Shown piece after piece: positions 16,119 to 24,519 of a DNA stretch of 64,000 bases. Made by a program: the position numbers and the translations under genes. The notes under the pieces were generated by a model. The model worked only from the letters and a program-made list of their open reading frames with translations, searched no databases and was not told the DNA's origin. The stretch covers positions 62,001 to 126,000 of the forward strand of contig NZ_JAXMOH010000007.1 of NCBI RefSeq assembly GCF_034670005.1, read 5' to 3'. The stretch's first letter is position 1, and every line of letters starts with the position of its first letter. This DNA is from Thalassobius sp034670005. GTDB lineage: Bacteria; Pseudomonadota; Alphaproteobacteria; Rhodobacterales; Rhodobacteraceae.

Positions 16119-18704
16119 TTAGCCGCGGGGCATTTTCAGGGTGATGGTGCGGCCCGATTTCACATAGCTCAGTTCGGCCTCTCCGATCGCCGCGACCTTG
16201 CCGCCGTCGATCCGGTCGCCGACCTGCACCTTCTTGTAGCGGCCATTCGACAGCCGCACCAATGCGCGCCGGTCGCGGGTTTGGCCGTAGACGCCTATCA
16301 GGTTGATTTTACGCAGGTTTATCTGGTTTTTCACCGTTGCCTGACGGGCGACCGACGCCTTGCTCGGCAGGCTGGGCTGCACGGTTTGCGGTTTGAAAAT
16401 CGACCCGGTGGCCAGTTGCGTATCCGCCGGTTTGCTGCGCTCGGCCCGCTCCACGAGGGCGGCGAAATTCGCTGGCCGGTCCTTCGGTTTCAACGACGCC
16501 AGCACCGCCTGTTCGGTCGCCGTCTCCGCCACCCCCGCCGCCGCAATCGCCTGCGCACTCTCCGGTCTCTCCCGCGGCCGCAACCCCGCCAGCTCGCTCC
16601 GCGTCCGCCCCCCCAGGTTGCTGCGTTCGGTTTGTTCGATCAGGTCTTCGGGGCGGGGTTTCGGCCGGACCGCAGCCAGCCGGGTGGTTTCGGGCAGGCT
16701 CAGTGCGCCCTGATCTTCCTGACGTTCGGGCCATTTCGGCGGCACAGCAGGGGGCGTACCGGAATAGATCAGGATCCCTTCGGGCGACATTGCCCCGTCC
16801 TTGCTTGGCTTGACCAATCCGCGCTCGTCGAAATCGAAACGGGTTCCGGCCGCGACCGGATTGGCGCGTTCGGTCGGCACCGTATCGGACAGCGCCTGTG
16901 CCGGATCGGGTAGAGCAACCGCATCGAAAGCCAGAACCGGATGGTCGATGGACGCGACATAAAGATCATCAAGCGCCGTTTCCGGCGGAGCCGAGGGCTG
17001 ATCCGGAGCCATCTGCCATATGCCGCTGGTGGCATAGCGTTCTTCGGTTTGCTGCTGCGTCGGCGGGCGCTGTGCAGCCGGATCAATCTGCGCTTCTTCG
17101 CCGGTTTGCAGCACCGGATCGGTATCGGGCGCGGGCAGGGCGATCGCGTCGCCGTCCTGCGGGTCGGTCGAGGCCGTGGCCGGTGTGCCAGCTTCGGCCA
17201 GCTCCTCTTCGGTCGCGCCGTCAGGAGCCAGAACTTCGGCGATGGTTTCGGGGGCGTCGCGGCCCAGTAAGGAGGTCAGTCCGCCGCTGAACGATACCCA
17301 ACCGGCCACGATCACCAACCCGATCAGCATAAGCGCGATCATCAGCAGGCCCAGATGACGCGGCTTTGTGGCGCGGCGACCGCCTTCGCGGGCCCCGAAC
17401 AGAGTCATCCGCTCTGCCTCGTTGGCTGGTTCCGTTGCCAGCGGTGGCGCGGCAGGCAGGCCATTGGGCGCGGCTATTTGCGCGGCATCGTCCGTGGGGT
17501 CATCGGACGGCTTGCCGCTATTGAAAAATGGCAATCCGGTACCGCGCGCGGGGAGGGACTGATCGGTCGGCCGCAGGCTTTCTCCCAGATGAAGCATCGC
17601 TGCTTCGGGGTCGTCCTGACGGATATCCGCCGTCAGGGTCGGCTTGGGCGAGGGTGGTTGTTCCGGGACCGAAGCGTGTGCGTCATGCGGCCGACGTTTG
17701 TAACCGCGCAGCGGCGATGGCGTGCTGTCGTCCTCTTCCCGTTGTGTCCGAACAGTAGAAAAGGACACGGTAGGTTGTTCCGGTTCAGAAGTGTCGGGTG
17801 CCGGCGGCTCTGTCTCCGAAGCGGGCTCGGCATCGGGCACAGGGTCGTTCTGAGTTTCGGATTTTGCGGTGAGTTCCGCCCCATCCAGCGGCATTGTTCG
17901 TGCCAGTTCTTCTTCTTCCGGCGTCAGTGGTATCGCTGGTCCCATTTCGGCTTCAGCCAACCTGGCGGCGGCTTCGTAATCTTCGGGTTCGCTTGGGGGT
18001 TCGGCTATCTTGGGCGCCTTGACGACAGACGGGGGTTTTGCGCTTTTCGGGGCATCAAGAACATCGAACCTTGGCACGCCGATTTCTTCAATCATCGGGG
18101 CAGGTTCGGTTGGTTTTGGTTCCGGTGCGGGCTTTGTCGCGGGGGTCGGTTCGGGAAAACGGGCCAATCCAATTAATTCAATCGCGTCTTTGTCCGGTGT
18201 CACCGGTCCGCCGAAAAGTTCGGTTGCGATATGGGTGCCGCCAAAAAAGGGCTCGCCGACAAAGGTGCCCTTGGGCGGCTGAGCGACGAAACTTACCGGG
18301 TTGAATTGATGTTCATGGGCGAATGCTTCGGCTTCGGTCAAGGTTTCCCGGGCCACCGCGGCAACATAGAGCTGACCGTCTTGTTCCGTCCAATCTATAG
18401 CCAATTCATTCAGCGCATAAGGCGTGGCCCCGTCGATTGCCTTGTGTGCCAACGCTTCGTGTTCGTCCTGATCGGCGCCCTGTGTCGGTACGGTCAGATA
18501 TTTGATCTGATCCGCTGGCAGCACCAGCTTGACTGTTATCCCGTCAGGGTCGAGTTGAGCCGCAGATTCCCGCAACGCGGTCAGCGCCCGGGGCATGTCT
18601 TTGGCGTCGAAAGGGACATTCCCAACAAGGTGCCAGCCCGTCGGTGCGCGATGCAACAGGCCAAGTCCTTCAGACGAAAGCGTTAAAGCAAAGTTAGGCT
18701 TCAT
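16119..18704 (-). CDS. Large single-pass membrane protein with PilP-like C-terminal domain
   Basis: 861 residues. The N-terminal 150 residues (NFALTLSSEGLGLLHRAP, GITVKLVLPADQIKYLTV, TPYALNELAIDW) look like an actin-fold domain of the PilM/GspL kind. A long acidic, Pro- and Glu-rich linker follows, one transmembrane segment at about 450-475 (LLMIALMLIGLVIVAGWVSF), then another disordered region with several RPKPRPEDL-like repeats. The last 70 residues (INLIGVYGQTRDRRALVRLS, KKVQVGDRIDGGKVAAIG) form a PilP/GspC-like beta domain. PilM-like plus PilP-like parts on one chain suggest an inner-membrane platform protein for envelope machinery, but no other pilus or secretion gene is nearby. Function is unknown. 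Confidence 0.8.
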   Translation of the reverse strand: MKPNFALTLSSEGLGLLHRAPTGWHLVGNVPFDAKDMPRALTALRESAAQLDPDGITVKLVLPADQIKYLTVPTQGADQDEHEALAHKAIDGATPYALNELAIDWTEQDGQLYVAAVARETLTEAEAFAHEHQFNPVSFVAQPPKGTFVGEPFFGGTHIATELFGGPVTPDKDAIELIGLARFPEPTPATKPAPEPKPTEPAPMIEEIGVPRFDVLDAPKSAKPPSVVKAPKIAEPPSEPEDYEAAARLAEAEMGPAIPLTPEEEELARTMPLDGAELTAKSETQNDPVPDAEPASETEPPAPDTSEPEQPTVSFSTVRTQREEDDSTPSPLRGYKRRPHDAHASVPEQPPSPKPTLTADIRQDDPEAAMLHLGESLRPTDQSLPARGTGLPFFNSGKPSDDPTDDAAQIAAPNGLPAAPPLATEPANEAERMTLFGAREGGRRATKPRHLGLLMIALMLIGLVIVAGWVSFSGGLTSLLGRDAPETIAEVLAPDGATEEELAEAGTPATASTDPQDGDAIALPAPDTDPVLQTGEEAQIDPAAQRPPTQQQTEERYATSGIWQMAPDQPSAPPETALDDLYVASIDHPVLAFDAVALPDPAQALSDTVPTERANPVAAGTRFDFDERGLVKPSKDGAMSPEGILIYSGTPPAVPPKWPERQEDQGALSLPETTRLAAVRPKPRPEDLIEQTERSNLGGRTRSELAGLRPRERPESAQAIAAAGVAETATEQAVLASLKPKDRPANFAALVERAERSKPADTQLATGSIFKPQTVQPSLPSKASVARQATVKNQINLRKINLIGVYGQTRDRRALVRLSNGRYKKVQVGDRIDGGKVAAIGEAELSYVKSGRTITLKMPRG

Positions 18705-18869
18705 GGCTTCGCTTTACCATCCTCTCCCCGCTTGCGGGAGTCCTGTTACAACCGTGGAAGATATTAAAGCAGCTTCCCGCTCAGGGAAAGAGAAAGCCGA
18801 AATATCCACTTGTTACAATGGCAAACTGCCTCAAACTGTTATCGGGATTGAGTTCGAGGAGACCCTGAC

Positions 18870-19568
18870 ATGAAACTATTAACGACCTTTTGCAGCATCG
18901 TTTTGGCCGTGGCGTTGCTACCGCTTCCGGTGCTGGCCGAAAACGCAGTTCGCAAGATCACCGTGACCGGCGAAGCCCGGATTGCCGTCGTTCCCGATAT
19001 GGCGATGGTTTCGCTGGGGGCGAAACAGCGTGCAAAAACGGCCGCGGCGGCGATGGAGCAAACATCGCAGATCATAACGCAGATGATCGAGCGTCTGAAG
19101 GCGCAGGGCGTCGCCGAGCGTGACATGCAGACAAGTGATCTGTCTCTCTACCAAGTTGACAGGCGCTCCAGCAATGGCGAACGCGAACCGGACGGGTTCG
19201 AAGCCAGTAATATTTTGCAGGTGCGGGTGCGCGATCTCGATAAACTTGGGGGCTTGCTGAACACGCTGCTGGAAGACGGGGTGAATCAGTTCAACGGGTT
19301 GTCTTTCGGGTTGAAAACGCCCGGTCCGGTTCACGACCAAGCGCGTCGCGATGCGGTGGCCGAAGCTCTGCGCAAGGCGGCGATTTTCGCCGATGCCGCC
19401 GGGGTGGAACTGGGGCCGGTGCTGAACATTTCCGAATCCGGAGGATATGGCGGCGTAATGCCCAGTTTGATGAATATGGAACGCGCCGCTCCGGTGCCGG
19501 TCGCAGAAGGTGAAATAGATATCCGTGAAAGCGTGACGCTGGTGATTTTATTGAAAGATCGCGATTGA
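18870..19568 (+). CDS. SIMPL domain (DUF541) periplasmic protein
   Basis: 232 residues with a Sec signal peptide (LLTTFCSIVLAVALLPLPVLA-E) and the SIMPL/DUF541 fold: VRKITVTGEARIAVVPDMAM at the start of the mature protein, GVAERDMQTSDLSL, then EASNILQVRVRDLDKLGGLL, and ALRKAAIFADAAGVELG near the end. It is similar to E. coli YggE, implicated in oxidative stress tolerance; the biochemical role of the family is not settled. ATG at 18870 has GAGGAG about 10 bp upstream. It stands alone, divergent from the large membrane protein and convergent with metY. Confidence 0.9.
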   Translation: MKLLTTFCSIVLAVALLPLPVLAENAVRKITVTGEARIAVVPDMAMVSLGAKQRAKTAAAAMEQTSQIITQMIERLKAQGVAERDMQTSDLSLYQVDRRSSNGEREPDGFEASNILQVRVRDLDKLGGLLNTLLEDGVNQFNGLSFGLKTPGPVHDQARRDAVAEALRKAAIFADAAGVELGPVLNISESGGYGGVMPSLMNMERAAPVPVAEGEIDIRESVTLVILLKDRD

Positions 19569-19577
19569 CGTTTCCCG

Positions 19578-19610
19578 TGTTGCGCCCGATCCGGCAAGCC
19601 GGGCGCAACA
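19578..19610. terminator. Hairpin between convergent SIMPL gene and metY
   Basis: TGTTGCGCCCG (19578-19588) and CGGGCGCAACA (19600-19610) form an 11-bp stem a few bases after the SIMPL stop and before the metY stop on the other strand. A short T run (GGTTTT) follows on the plus strand. It probably terminates transcription of the plus-strand gene, perhaps of both. Confidence 0.65.
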
Positions 19611-19652
19611 TGGATGGTTTTGCGGCGGCAGTGGAACACACTACCGCTCGGT

Positions 19653-20945
19653 TCAGGCCGAGGCTTTGTCCAATGCCTGGCCCAAATCGCGGATCAGATC
19701 GTCGGCATCCTCGATCCCGATGGAAATGCGCACCACGTTGGGGCCTGCCCCCGCCGCGATCTGTTGTTGCTCGGACAACTGGCGGTGGGTAGTGCTGGCG
19801 GGGTGAATGACCAGGGACCGGGTGTCGCCCAGATTGGCGACATGGCTGAACAGGTCTAGGCTTTCAACGAACTTCACGCATGCGTCATAGCCGCCCTTCA
19901 GCGCCACGGTGAACAATCCGCCGGTCCCTTTGGGGAACAACGCCTTGGCCCGAACGTGGTAGGGTGAGCTTTCCAGCCCGGCATAGGTCACCGCTTCGAC
20001 ATGCGGGTTGGATTCCAGCCATTCGGCCACGGTCTGAGCGTTCTGGCAGTGCCGTTCCATCCGCAACGACAGGGTTTCGATCCCCATCAAGGTGTAATGC
20101 GCCGCCTGTGGGTTCAGCGTCATGCCCAGATCGCGCAATCCGATGGCGATGCCGTGGAAGGTGAAGGCCAGAGGCCCAAAGGTTTCGTGGAATTTCAGCC
20201 CGTGATAGGCCGGTTCCGGTTCGGAAAGCGACGGGAATTTTCCGCTGGCGGACCAGTCGAAATTACCAGAATCCACCACCACGCCGCCGGTGACAGTTCC
20301 ATTTCCGGTCAGATACTTGGTCATCGAATGCACCACCAAAGTGGCACCCTGTTCGATCGGACGGCACAGATAGGGCGTGGCCGAGGTGTTATCGACGATC
20401 AGTGGCAGGCCGGCCGTTTCGGCAATCTTTGCAACCGTCGGAATATCGGTGACATAGCCGCCGGGATTGGCGATCGATTCGCAGAAAATCGCACGGGTAT
20501 CGTCGTCAATCGCCGCTTCGATGGCGGCGGTATCTTCGAAATCGACGAATTTCGCTGACCAGCCGAAGCGCTTGATCGTCTGGCTGAACTGGGTAATTGA
20601 ACCGCCGTAAAGCCGGGTCGAAACCACGACATTCAGGCCCGGCCCCATCAGTGGGAACAGCGCCATCAACTGCGCGGCGTGGCCCGAGGAACAGCAGACC
20701 GCACCGACTCCGCCTTCCATTGTCGCCACCCGTTCCTGCAGAACCGCGACGGTGGGGTTGGTCAGGCGCGAATAGATGTAGCCGACCTCCTGCAGGTTGA
20801 ACAGCGCCGCGGCATGTTCGGCGTCGCGGAACACATAGGCCGTGGTCTGATAGATCGGCGTCTGGCGTGCGCCGGTGGCCGGGTCGGGCCTGCTGCCGGC
20901 GTGTATCTGCAAGGTGTCAAAGCCATAGCTGGGGGCGTCGGTCAT
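19653..20945 (-). CDS. metY: O-acetylhomoserine aminocarboxypropyltransferase (O-acetylhomoserine sulfhydrylase)
   Basis: 430 residues, the usual length for MetY. This pyridoxal-phosphate enzyme makes homocysteine from O-acetylhomoserine and sulfide in methionine synthesis. Seen are the N-terminal GFDTLQIHAGSRPDPATGARQ, YIYSRLTNPT, CCSSGHAAQL and the PLP lysine Lys210 in VVHSMTKYLTGNGT, then LGDTRSLVIHPASTTHRQL near the end. The MetY-type length and signature separate it from shorter cystathionine synthases. ATG at 20945 has GGAGGAG upstream; a longer upstream frame was discarded. It is divergent from a glyoxalase-fold gene with an inverted repeat between them. No SAM-II-type riboswitch was seen in its short leader. 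Confidence 0.95.
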   Translation of the reverse strand: MTDAPSYGFDTLQIHAGSRPDPATGARQTPIYQTTAYVFRDAEHAAALFNLQEVGYIYSRLTNPTVAVLQERVATMEGGVGAVCCSSGHAAQLMALFPLMGPGLNVVVSTRLYGGSITQFSQTIKRFGWSAKFVDFEDTAAIEAAIDDDTRAIFCESIANPGGYVTDIPTVAKIAETAGLPLIVDNTSATPYLCRPIEQGATLVVHSMTKYLTGNGTVTGGVVVDSGNFDWSASGKFPSLSEPEPAYHGLKFHETFGPLAFTFHGIAIGLRDLGMTLNPQAAHYTLMGIETLSLRMERHCQNAQTVAEWLESNPHVEAVTYAGLESSPYHVRAKALFPKGTGGLFTVALKGGYDACVKFVESLDLFSHVANLGDTRSLVIHPASTTHRQLSEQQQIAAGAGPNVVRISIGIEDADDLIRDLGQALDKASA

Positions 20946-20983
20946 GGGGTCTTCTCCTCCTGAAAAATCCGTTTTGGGCTGTG

Positions 20984-21038
20984 TTTCGTCATTGGATAGG
21001 GCATAGAGATGTGGCTCACAACTGTTCTGATGACGAAA
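20984..21038. promoter_or_regulatory. Inverted repeat between metY and VOC gene
   Basis: TTTCGTCAT (20984-20992) and ATGACGAAA (21030-21038) are perfect 9-bp inverted copies 37 bp apart in the 102-bp divergent promoter region. The right copy covers the ribosome binding region of the VOC gene. They could be twin operator sites or the base of a long stem. Confidence 0.4.
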
Positions 21039-21047
21039 GGTCAAACG

Positions 21048-21461
21048 ATGCGCTCAGTCTTCCACCTTGCTTACAACGTGTCCGATCTGGATCAGGCCCG
21101 TGCCTTCTACGGCGAGCTGCTCGGTGCGAAAGAGGGACGTAGTACGGAAACCTGGGTGGATTTCGATTTCTTTGGCCATCAGATCAGTCTGCATTTGGGA
21201 ACACCGTTTGAAACCGCAGATACCGGCAAGGTGGGCGATCACATGGTGCCAATGCCGCATCTGGGCGTGGTTTTGGAATTGCCGCAATGGCGGCAATTGG
21301 CAGATCGTCTGCAAATGGCGGATGTTGCGTTCGTGATACCGCCCTCGGTTCGTTTCCAAGGCGAGCCGGGCGAACAATGGACAATGTTTTTCCGCGATCC
21401 GTCCGGCAACCCGATCGAGGTCAAGGGATTTGCCGATTTCGACCGGATTTTCGCCAGCTGA
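21048..21461 (+). CDS. VOC (glyoxalase/bleomycin resistance fold) family protein
   Basis: 137 residues. Two beta-alpha-beta-beta-beta half modules are visible: FHLAYNVSDLDQARAFYGELLG at the start and FRDPSGNPIEVKGF at the end, with the candidate metal ligands His at position 5 (VFHLAY), a histidine in FGHQISLHLG and Glu in NPIEVKG. VOC proteins include dioxygenases, isomerases and resistance proteins; the substrate cannot be told. ATG 21048 was chosen for the family N-terminus with AAAGG upstream. It is divergent from metY. Confidence 0.88.
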   Translation: MRSVFHLAYNVSDLDQARAFYGELLGAKEGRSTETWVDFDFFGHQISLHLGTPFETADTGKVGDHMVPMPHLGVVLELPQWRQLADRLQMADVAFVIPPSVRFQGEPGEQWTMFFRDPSGNPIEVKGFADFDRIFAS

Positions 21462-21626
21462 AGCAAAGCAAAAAGTGATCCGTTTTGCGCCAGGTTCGGT
21501 GTCGAAAGACGTGTTTCGTCAACTTCGATCGGGACATTCAGGACGCAGACTTGAGGCCGATAATGCGTGGCGCAAGACGCCGCCTATTGGCTTGCAGTAT
21601 GTCTGCGCCCGGTCCATTCTTGCGTC

Positions 21627-23378
21627 ATGGCCGAGCAGAAAAAACCTACGTATCCAGGCGGATTTGATGCGATCGTTGCGCAGATGGAAACCCGAATGCA
21701 CCCGTTCACTTATGGGCCGGGCGAAGCATTGCCGCCCTTGGATGTCGATTTCCAGCCGCTGAAGCAAAAACTGATGGATCCGGCGGCGCCCGAGGTCGCG
21801 GGGTCAACATCAACTTATGCCCGTAAGTATCGTGATTTAGCACAGGAATTTGAAAACGAACCGGCACTATTACATCTTCACGGATTGCTGGTCGCCAACC
21901 TGCGACGCCACGATCAGCCCGCCGATACCGTGCCACTTTTCATCCGGTTGTGGCGGGAAGAAGCGGCATTTTTGATGGATCATCTCGATGCCCGCTGGCT
22001 GGTCTCGGCTGCTACCACATTTGGCGATCACGGGATCAGCGAGGTACAGCGCAGCCTTGGGCAGTCGCTGACCGTTCTGTTCGGGATGATGAAGCTGTAT
22101 GAAACCGAACGGCTGTTTTCCGGGGCTCCTCCGGATCAGGCGTTTGTCTGGAAACGAAAATCGGCCAAGCAGTTGGCGATGCAGATGGATGCCTACGCGA
22201 TCATGGGCGGCGGGCTGGACGTGAACATGCTGGGCCGGTTGTGGCAGGAGGCGGATCGCGATGCGGTCATTTGCCCGCTGGTGCGCCGGTTGCTGAGCCT
22301 GCTGATCGAGGATGACAAAACGGTTTTCCGCCGCCTGCGCACCATGCGCCGCCGCAAGGAAAAACAAAAAGCCGCCGAAACTCCGCCGGAACGACCGAAG
22401 AAACAGCGCAACCCGGTGCCGGTTCCGGAAATAAGCCAGATCACCGATCCGGCCCGGATCAAATGGGGCACCGTGTCATTGATCAAGGCGCCGTTGGACA
22501 AGATTCTGCGCTTTGCCGCCCATCATCTGACGCTGGGCGCGCATCGGGTCCATATCTACCTTGACGATCCCGATCTGGTTACGGTCGAGGCGTTGTCGTT
22601 GCATCCGCAGATAGAGGTGACAGCCTGCGATGCTGATTATTGGGCGACGCAGAAACGGGGTCGGATGGACACCCACAGGATGCGGCAGGTCTGGGTCGCG
22701 ACCCAAGCTTATAATACCACCGATTGTCATTGGCTGGCTCATATCGATGTCGATGAATTCCTGCTGCCCAGTCTGACCATGGCGCAGCATCTGGCGCAGA
22801 CGAGCCCCGACAAGATCGCGCTGCACATGCCGCCCGCGGAACAATTGTCGACCGGGGAGGGATCCGAAGCGTTCAAGCTGGCCCCGCGCGCGGTCGGCGC
22901 GCCCGCGACGGTGCTGGAAGAGATTTATCCGACCTTCGGGATGCATCTGCGTGGCGGGTTTATCAGTCATATCGAAGGCAAGCTGTTCGTGCGCACCGGC
23001 GTAGAGGGACTGCGTTTTGGTATTCATGCCATTCATTGGCAGGGCGCACCGGCCACCAATATTCAGGTTCAGCCGGGCCTGTATCTGGGGCACGCCCATG
23101 CCCCAAGCTGGGGCGATTTCATGGCCGATATGGAATTTCGCATGGCGCATGGGTCCTATCGTAAAACCGATGAGGACGAAAAATTCCGTTTCAGCGACGT
23201 GGTCGATTTCCTGATCGACGCCGAAGGCGAATCCGGGTTGCGGGCCTTTTATCAGGAGGTCTGCACCCTGACCCCGCCGTTGTCGCAAAAACTGTCTGAA
23301 AACGGTATGTTGCTAGAGTATCCGCTGCATCTGGATGACAAGATGGCGCAGATTTTTGGACTTTATATTAAAGGATGA
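21627..23378 (+). CDS. Two-domain glycosyltransferase family 2-like protein
   Basis: 583 residues. The N-terminal 270 residues are helical, basic near their end (RRRKEKQK), and unrecognised. The C-terminal 300 residues form a GT-A glycosyltransferase-like domain: WGTVSLIKAPLDKILRFAAH, HRVHIYLDDPDL, and WLAHIDVDEFLLP with the metal-binding DVDEF at 374-378, then PTFGMHLRGGFISHIEGKLF and LGHAHAPSWGDF. It is cytoplasmic with no membrane segment. ATG 21627 was selected because the family-like chain begins there; the upstream frame has poor codon use. The stop is followed after 4 bp by a second gene of the same family with 40-50% apparent similarity in the catalytic part, an evident tandem duplication. 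Substrate unknown, presumably a surface glycan. Confidence 0.85.
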   Translation: MAEQKKPTYPGGFDAIVAQMETRMHPFTYGPGEALPPLDVDFQPLKQKLMDPAAPEVAGSTSTYARKYRDLAQEFENEPALLHLHGLLVANLRRHDQPADTVPLFIRLWREEAAFLMDHLDARWLVSAATTFGDHGISEVQRSLGQSLTVLFGMMKLYETERLFSGAPPDQAFVWKRKSAKQLAMQMDAYAIMGGGLDVNMLGRLWQEADRDAVICPLVRRLLSLLIEDDKTVFRRLRTMRRRKEKQKAAETPPERPKKQRNPVPVPEISQITDPARIKWGTVSLIKAPLDKILRFAAHHLTLGAHRVHIYLDDPDLVTVEALSLHPQIEVTACDADYWATQKRGRMDTHRMRQVWVATQAYNTTDCHWLAHIDVDEFLLPSLTMAQHLAQTSPDKIALHMPPAEQLSTGEGSEAFKLAPRAVGAPATVLEEIYPTFGMHLRGGFISHIEGKLFVRTGVEGLRFGIHAIHWQGAPATNIQVQPGLYLGHAHAPSWGDFMADMEFRMAHGSYRKTDEDEKFRFSDVVDFLIDAEGESGLRAFYQEVCTLTPPLSQKLSENGMLLEYPLHLDDKMAQIFGLYIKG

Positions 23379-23382
23379 CCCG

Positions 23383-24333
23383 ATGAGTGCGCCGAAATGG
23401 GGAGTGGTCGCAACGATCAAGGCGCCAGTGCGCGATATTCTGGATTTCTGCGCCCATCACATCGATATCGGAGCGCATCGGCTGTTCATTTACCTTGATG
23501 ACAACAATGAAGAAGCCTATCGCATCCTGTCAGACCATCCCAAGGTTCGACCGACACTGACCGATGACGCTTATTGGAAGCGGTTGGGGATGAAGAGGCG
23601 GGCAAAACATCAGTCGCGTCAGTTCGAAAATGCCCGTCATGCGTATGGACGGGCACATGATGTCGATTGGCTGACCCATATTGATGTGGATGAATTTCTT
23701 TGGCCGTTGGGCCGGCCCCTGAATGCGCAGTTGGCCGATCTTCCGTCTGAGTGCCTCTGCACCCGCATTCGACCGGTCGAGGCGCTGGCTGGGGCCGATC
23801 CAGACAGGACCCATTTCAAAGGCTATAGCCTGCGGCAACCGAAACGCCGCGCTGAAACCGCGCGAATATACCCGACCTTTGGGTCGCATCTGAATGGCGG
23901 CTTTCTCAGCCATGTGGCAGGCAAGATGATCTATCGCACAGCGGTCGAGGGGCTAAAGGTTCAGATTCATAATGTTTTCGTCGGCGACCAGATGAATCCC
24001 GGCCAGCAGGAACTGGAGGGAACCCAACTGCTGCATCTGCATGCCAAAAGCTGGGATGATTTCATCGCGGCTTTCCGGTTCCGGCTGAAAAAAGGATCCT
24101 ATCGCAGCGAGCTGAAGCCGAACATGCCGCGCGACGAGGGCGGATTGACCCTGCACGAGCTGTTCACAACGATTCATGACGAAGACGGCGAAGCCGGGTT
24201 GCGCACCTTCTATGAAGAGGTTTGTACTGCCAGCCCGATCCTGATGGACCGGTTGCGCGCGCAAGGTCATCTTTACAGCTATGAATTGCGGCTTGCGGAC
24301 AAGCGCAACCGGCATTTTCCCGATAAACCATGA
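23383..24333 (+). CDS. Glycosyltransferase family 2-like protein
   Basis: 316 residues, essentially only the GT-A domain of the upstream gene: WGVVATIKAPVRDILDFCAH, HRLFIYLDDNNEEAYRI, WLTHIDVDEFLWP (DVDEF at 101-105), PTFGSHLNGGFLSHVAGKMI and LLHLHAKSWDDF. AAGGA lies at the stop of the preceding gene and ATG 23383 follows 4 bp after that stop, so both are one operon. The basic C-terminus ends RLADKRNRHFPDKP. It has no signal peptide. The pair is separate from the second glycosyltransferase locus at 45-50 kb but belongs to the same family. Confidence 0.87.
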   Translation: MSAPKWGVVATIKAPVRDILDFCAHHIDIGAHRLFIYLDDNNEEAYRILSDHPKVRPTLTDDAYWKRLGMKRRAKHQSRQFENARHAYGRAHDVDWLTHIDVDEFLWPLGRPLNAQLADLPSECLCTRIRPVEALAGADPDRTHFKGYSLRQPKRRAETARIYPTFGSHLNGGFLSHVAGKMIYRTAVEGLKVQIHNVFVGDQMNPGQQELEGTQLLHLHAKSWDDFIAAFRFRLKKGSYRSELKPNMPRDEGGLTLHELFTTIHDEDGEAGLRTFYEEVCTASPILMDRLRAQGHLYSYELRLADKRNRHFPDKP

Positions 24334-24519
24334 TGATCTGAGGGCAGGACGGCATAAACAGGTGCAAACCCCTGAAAAATCTACGTTGCATTGACCCGAA
24401 GCGAGGTTTCGGGTAAACCCCGCGCTCATAGGGTTGCGCTAATTGGCGCCCATCGGGCCAACCAGGCCGATCCGAACTAGATGCTACGGGCCTGACGTGT
24501 CCGTAAAACACGGATACAC

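Noticed and set aside
15894..16913. 339-codon plus-strand frame
   Set aside because: Antisense to the large PilP-tailed gene and rich in Arg, Gly and His; no family likeness.
20946..21047. SAM-II type riboswitch before metY
   Set aside because: The leader is about 100 bp and does not show the conserved pseudoknot sequence; only an inverted repeat is present.
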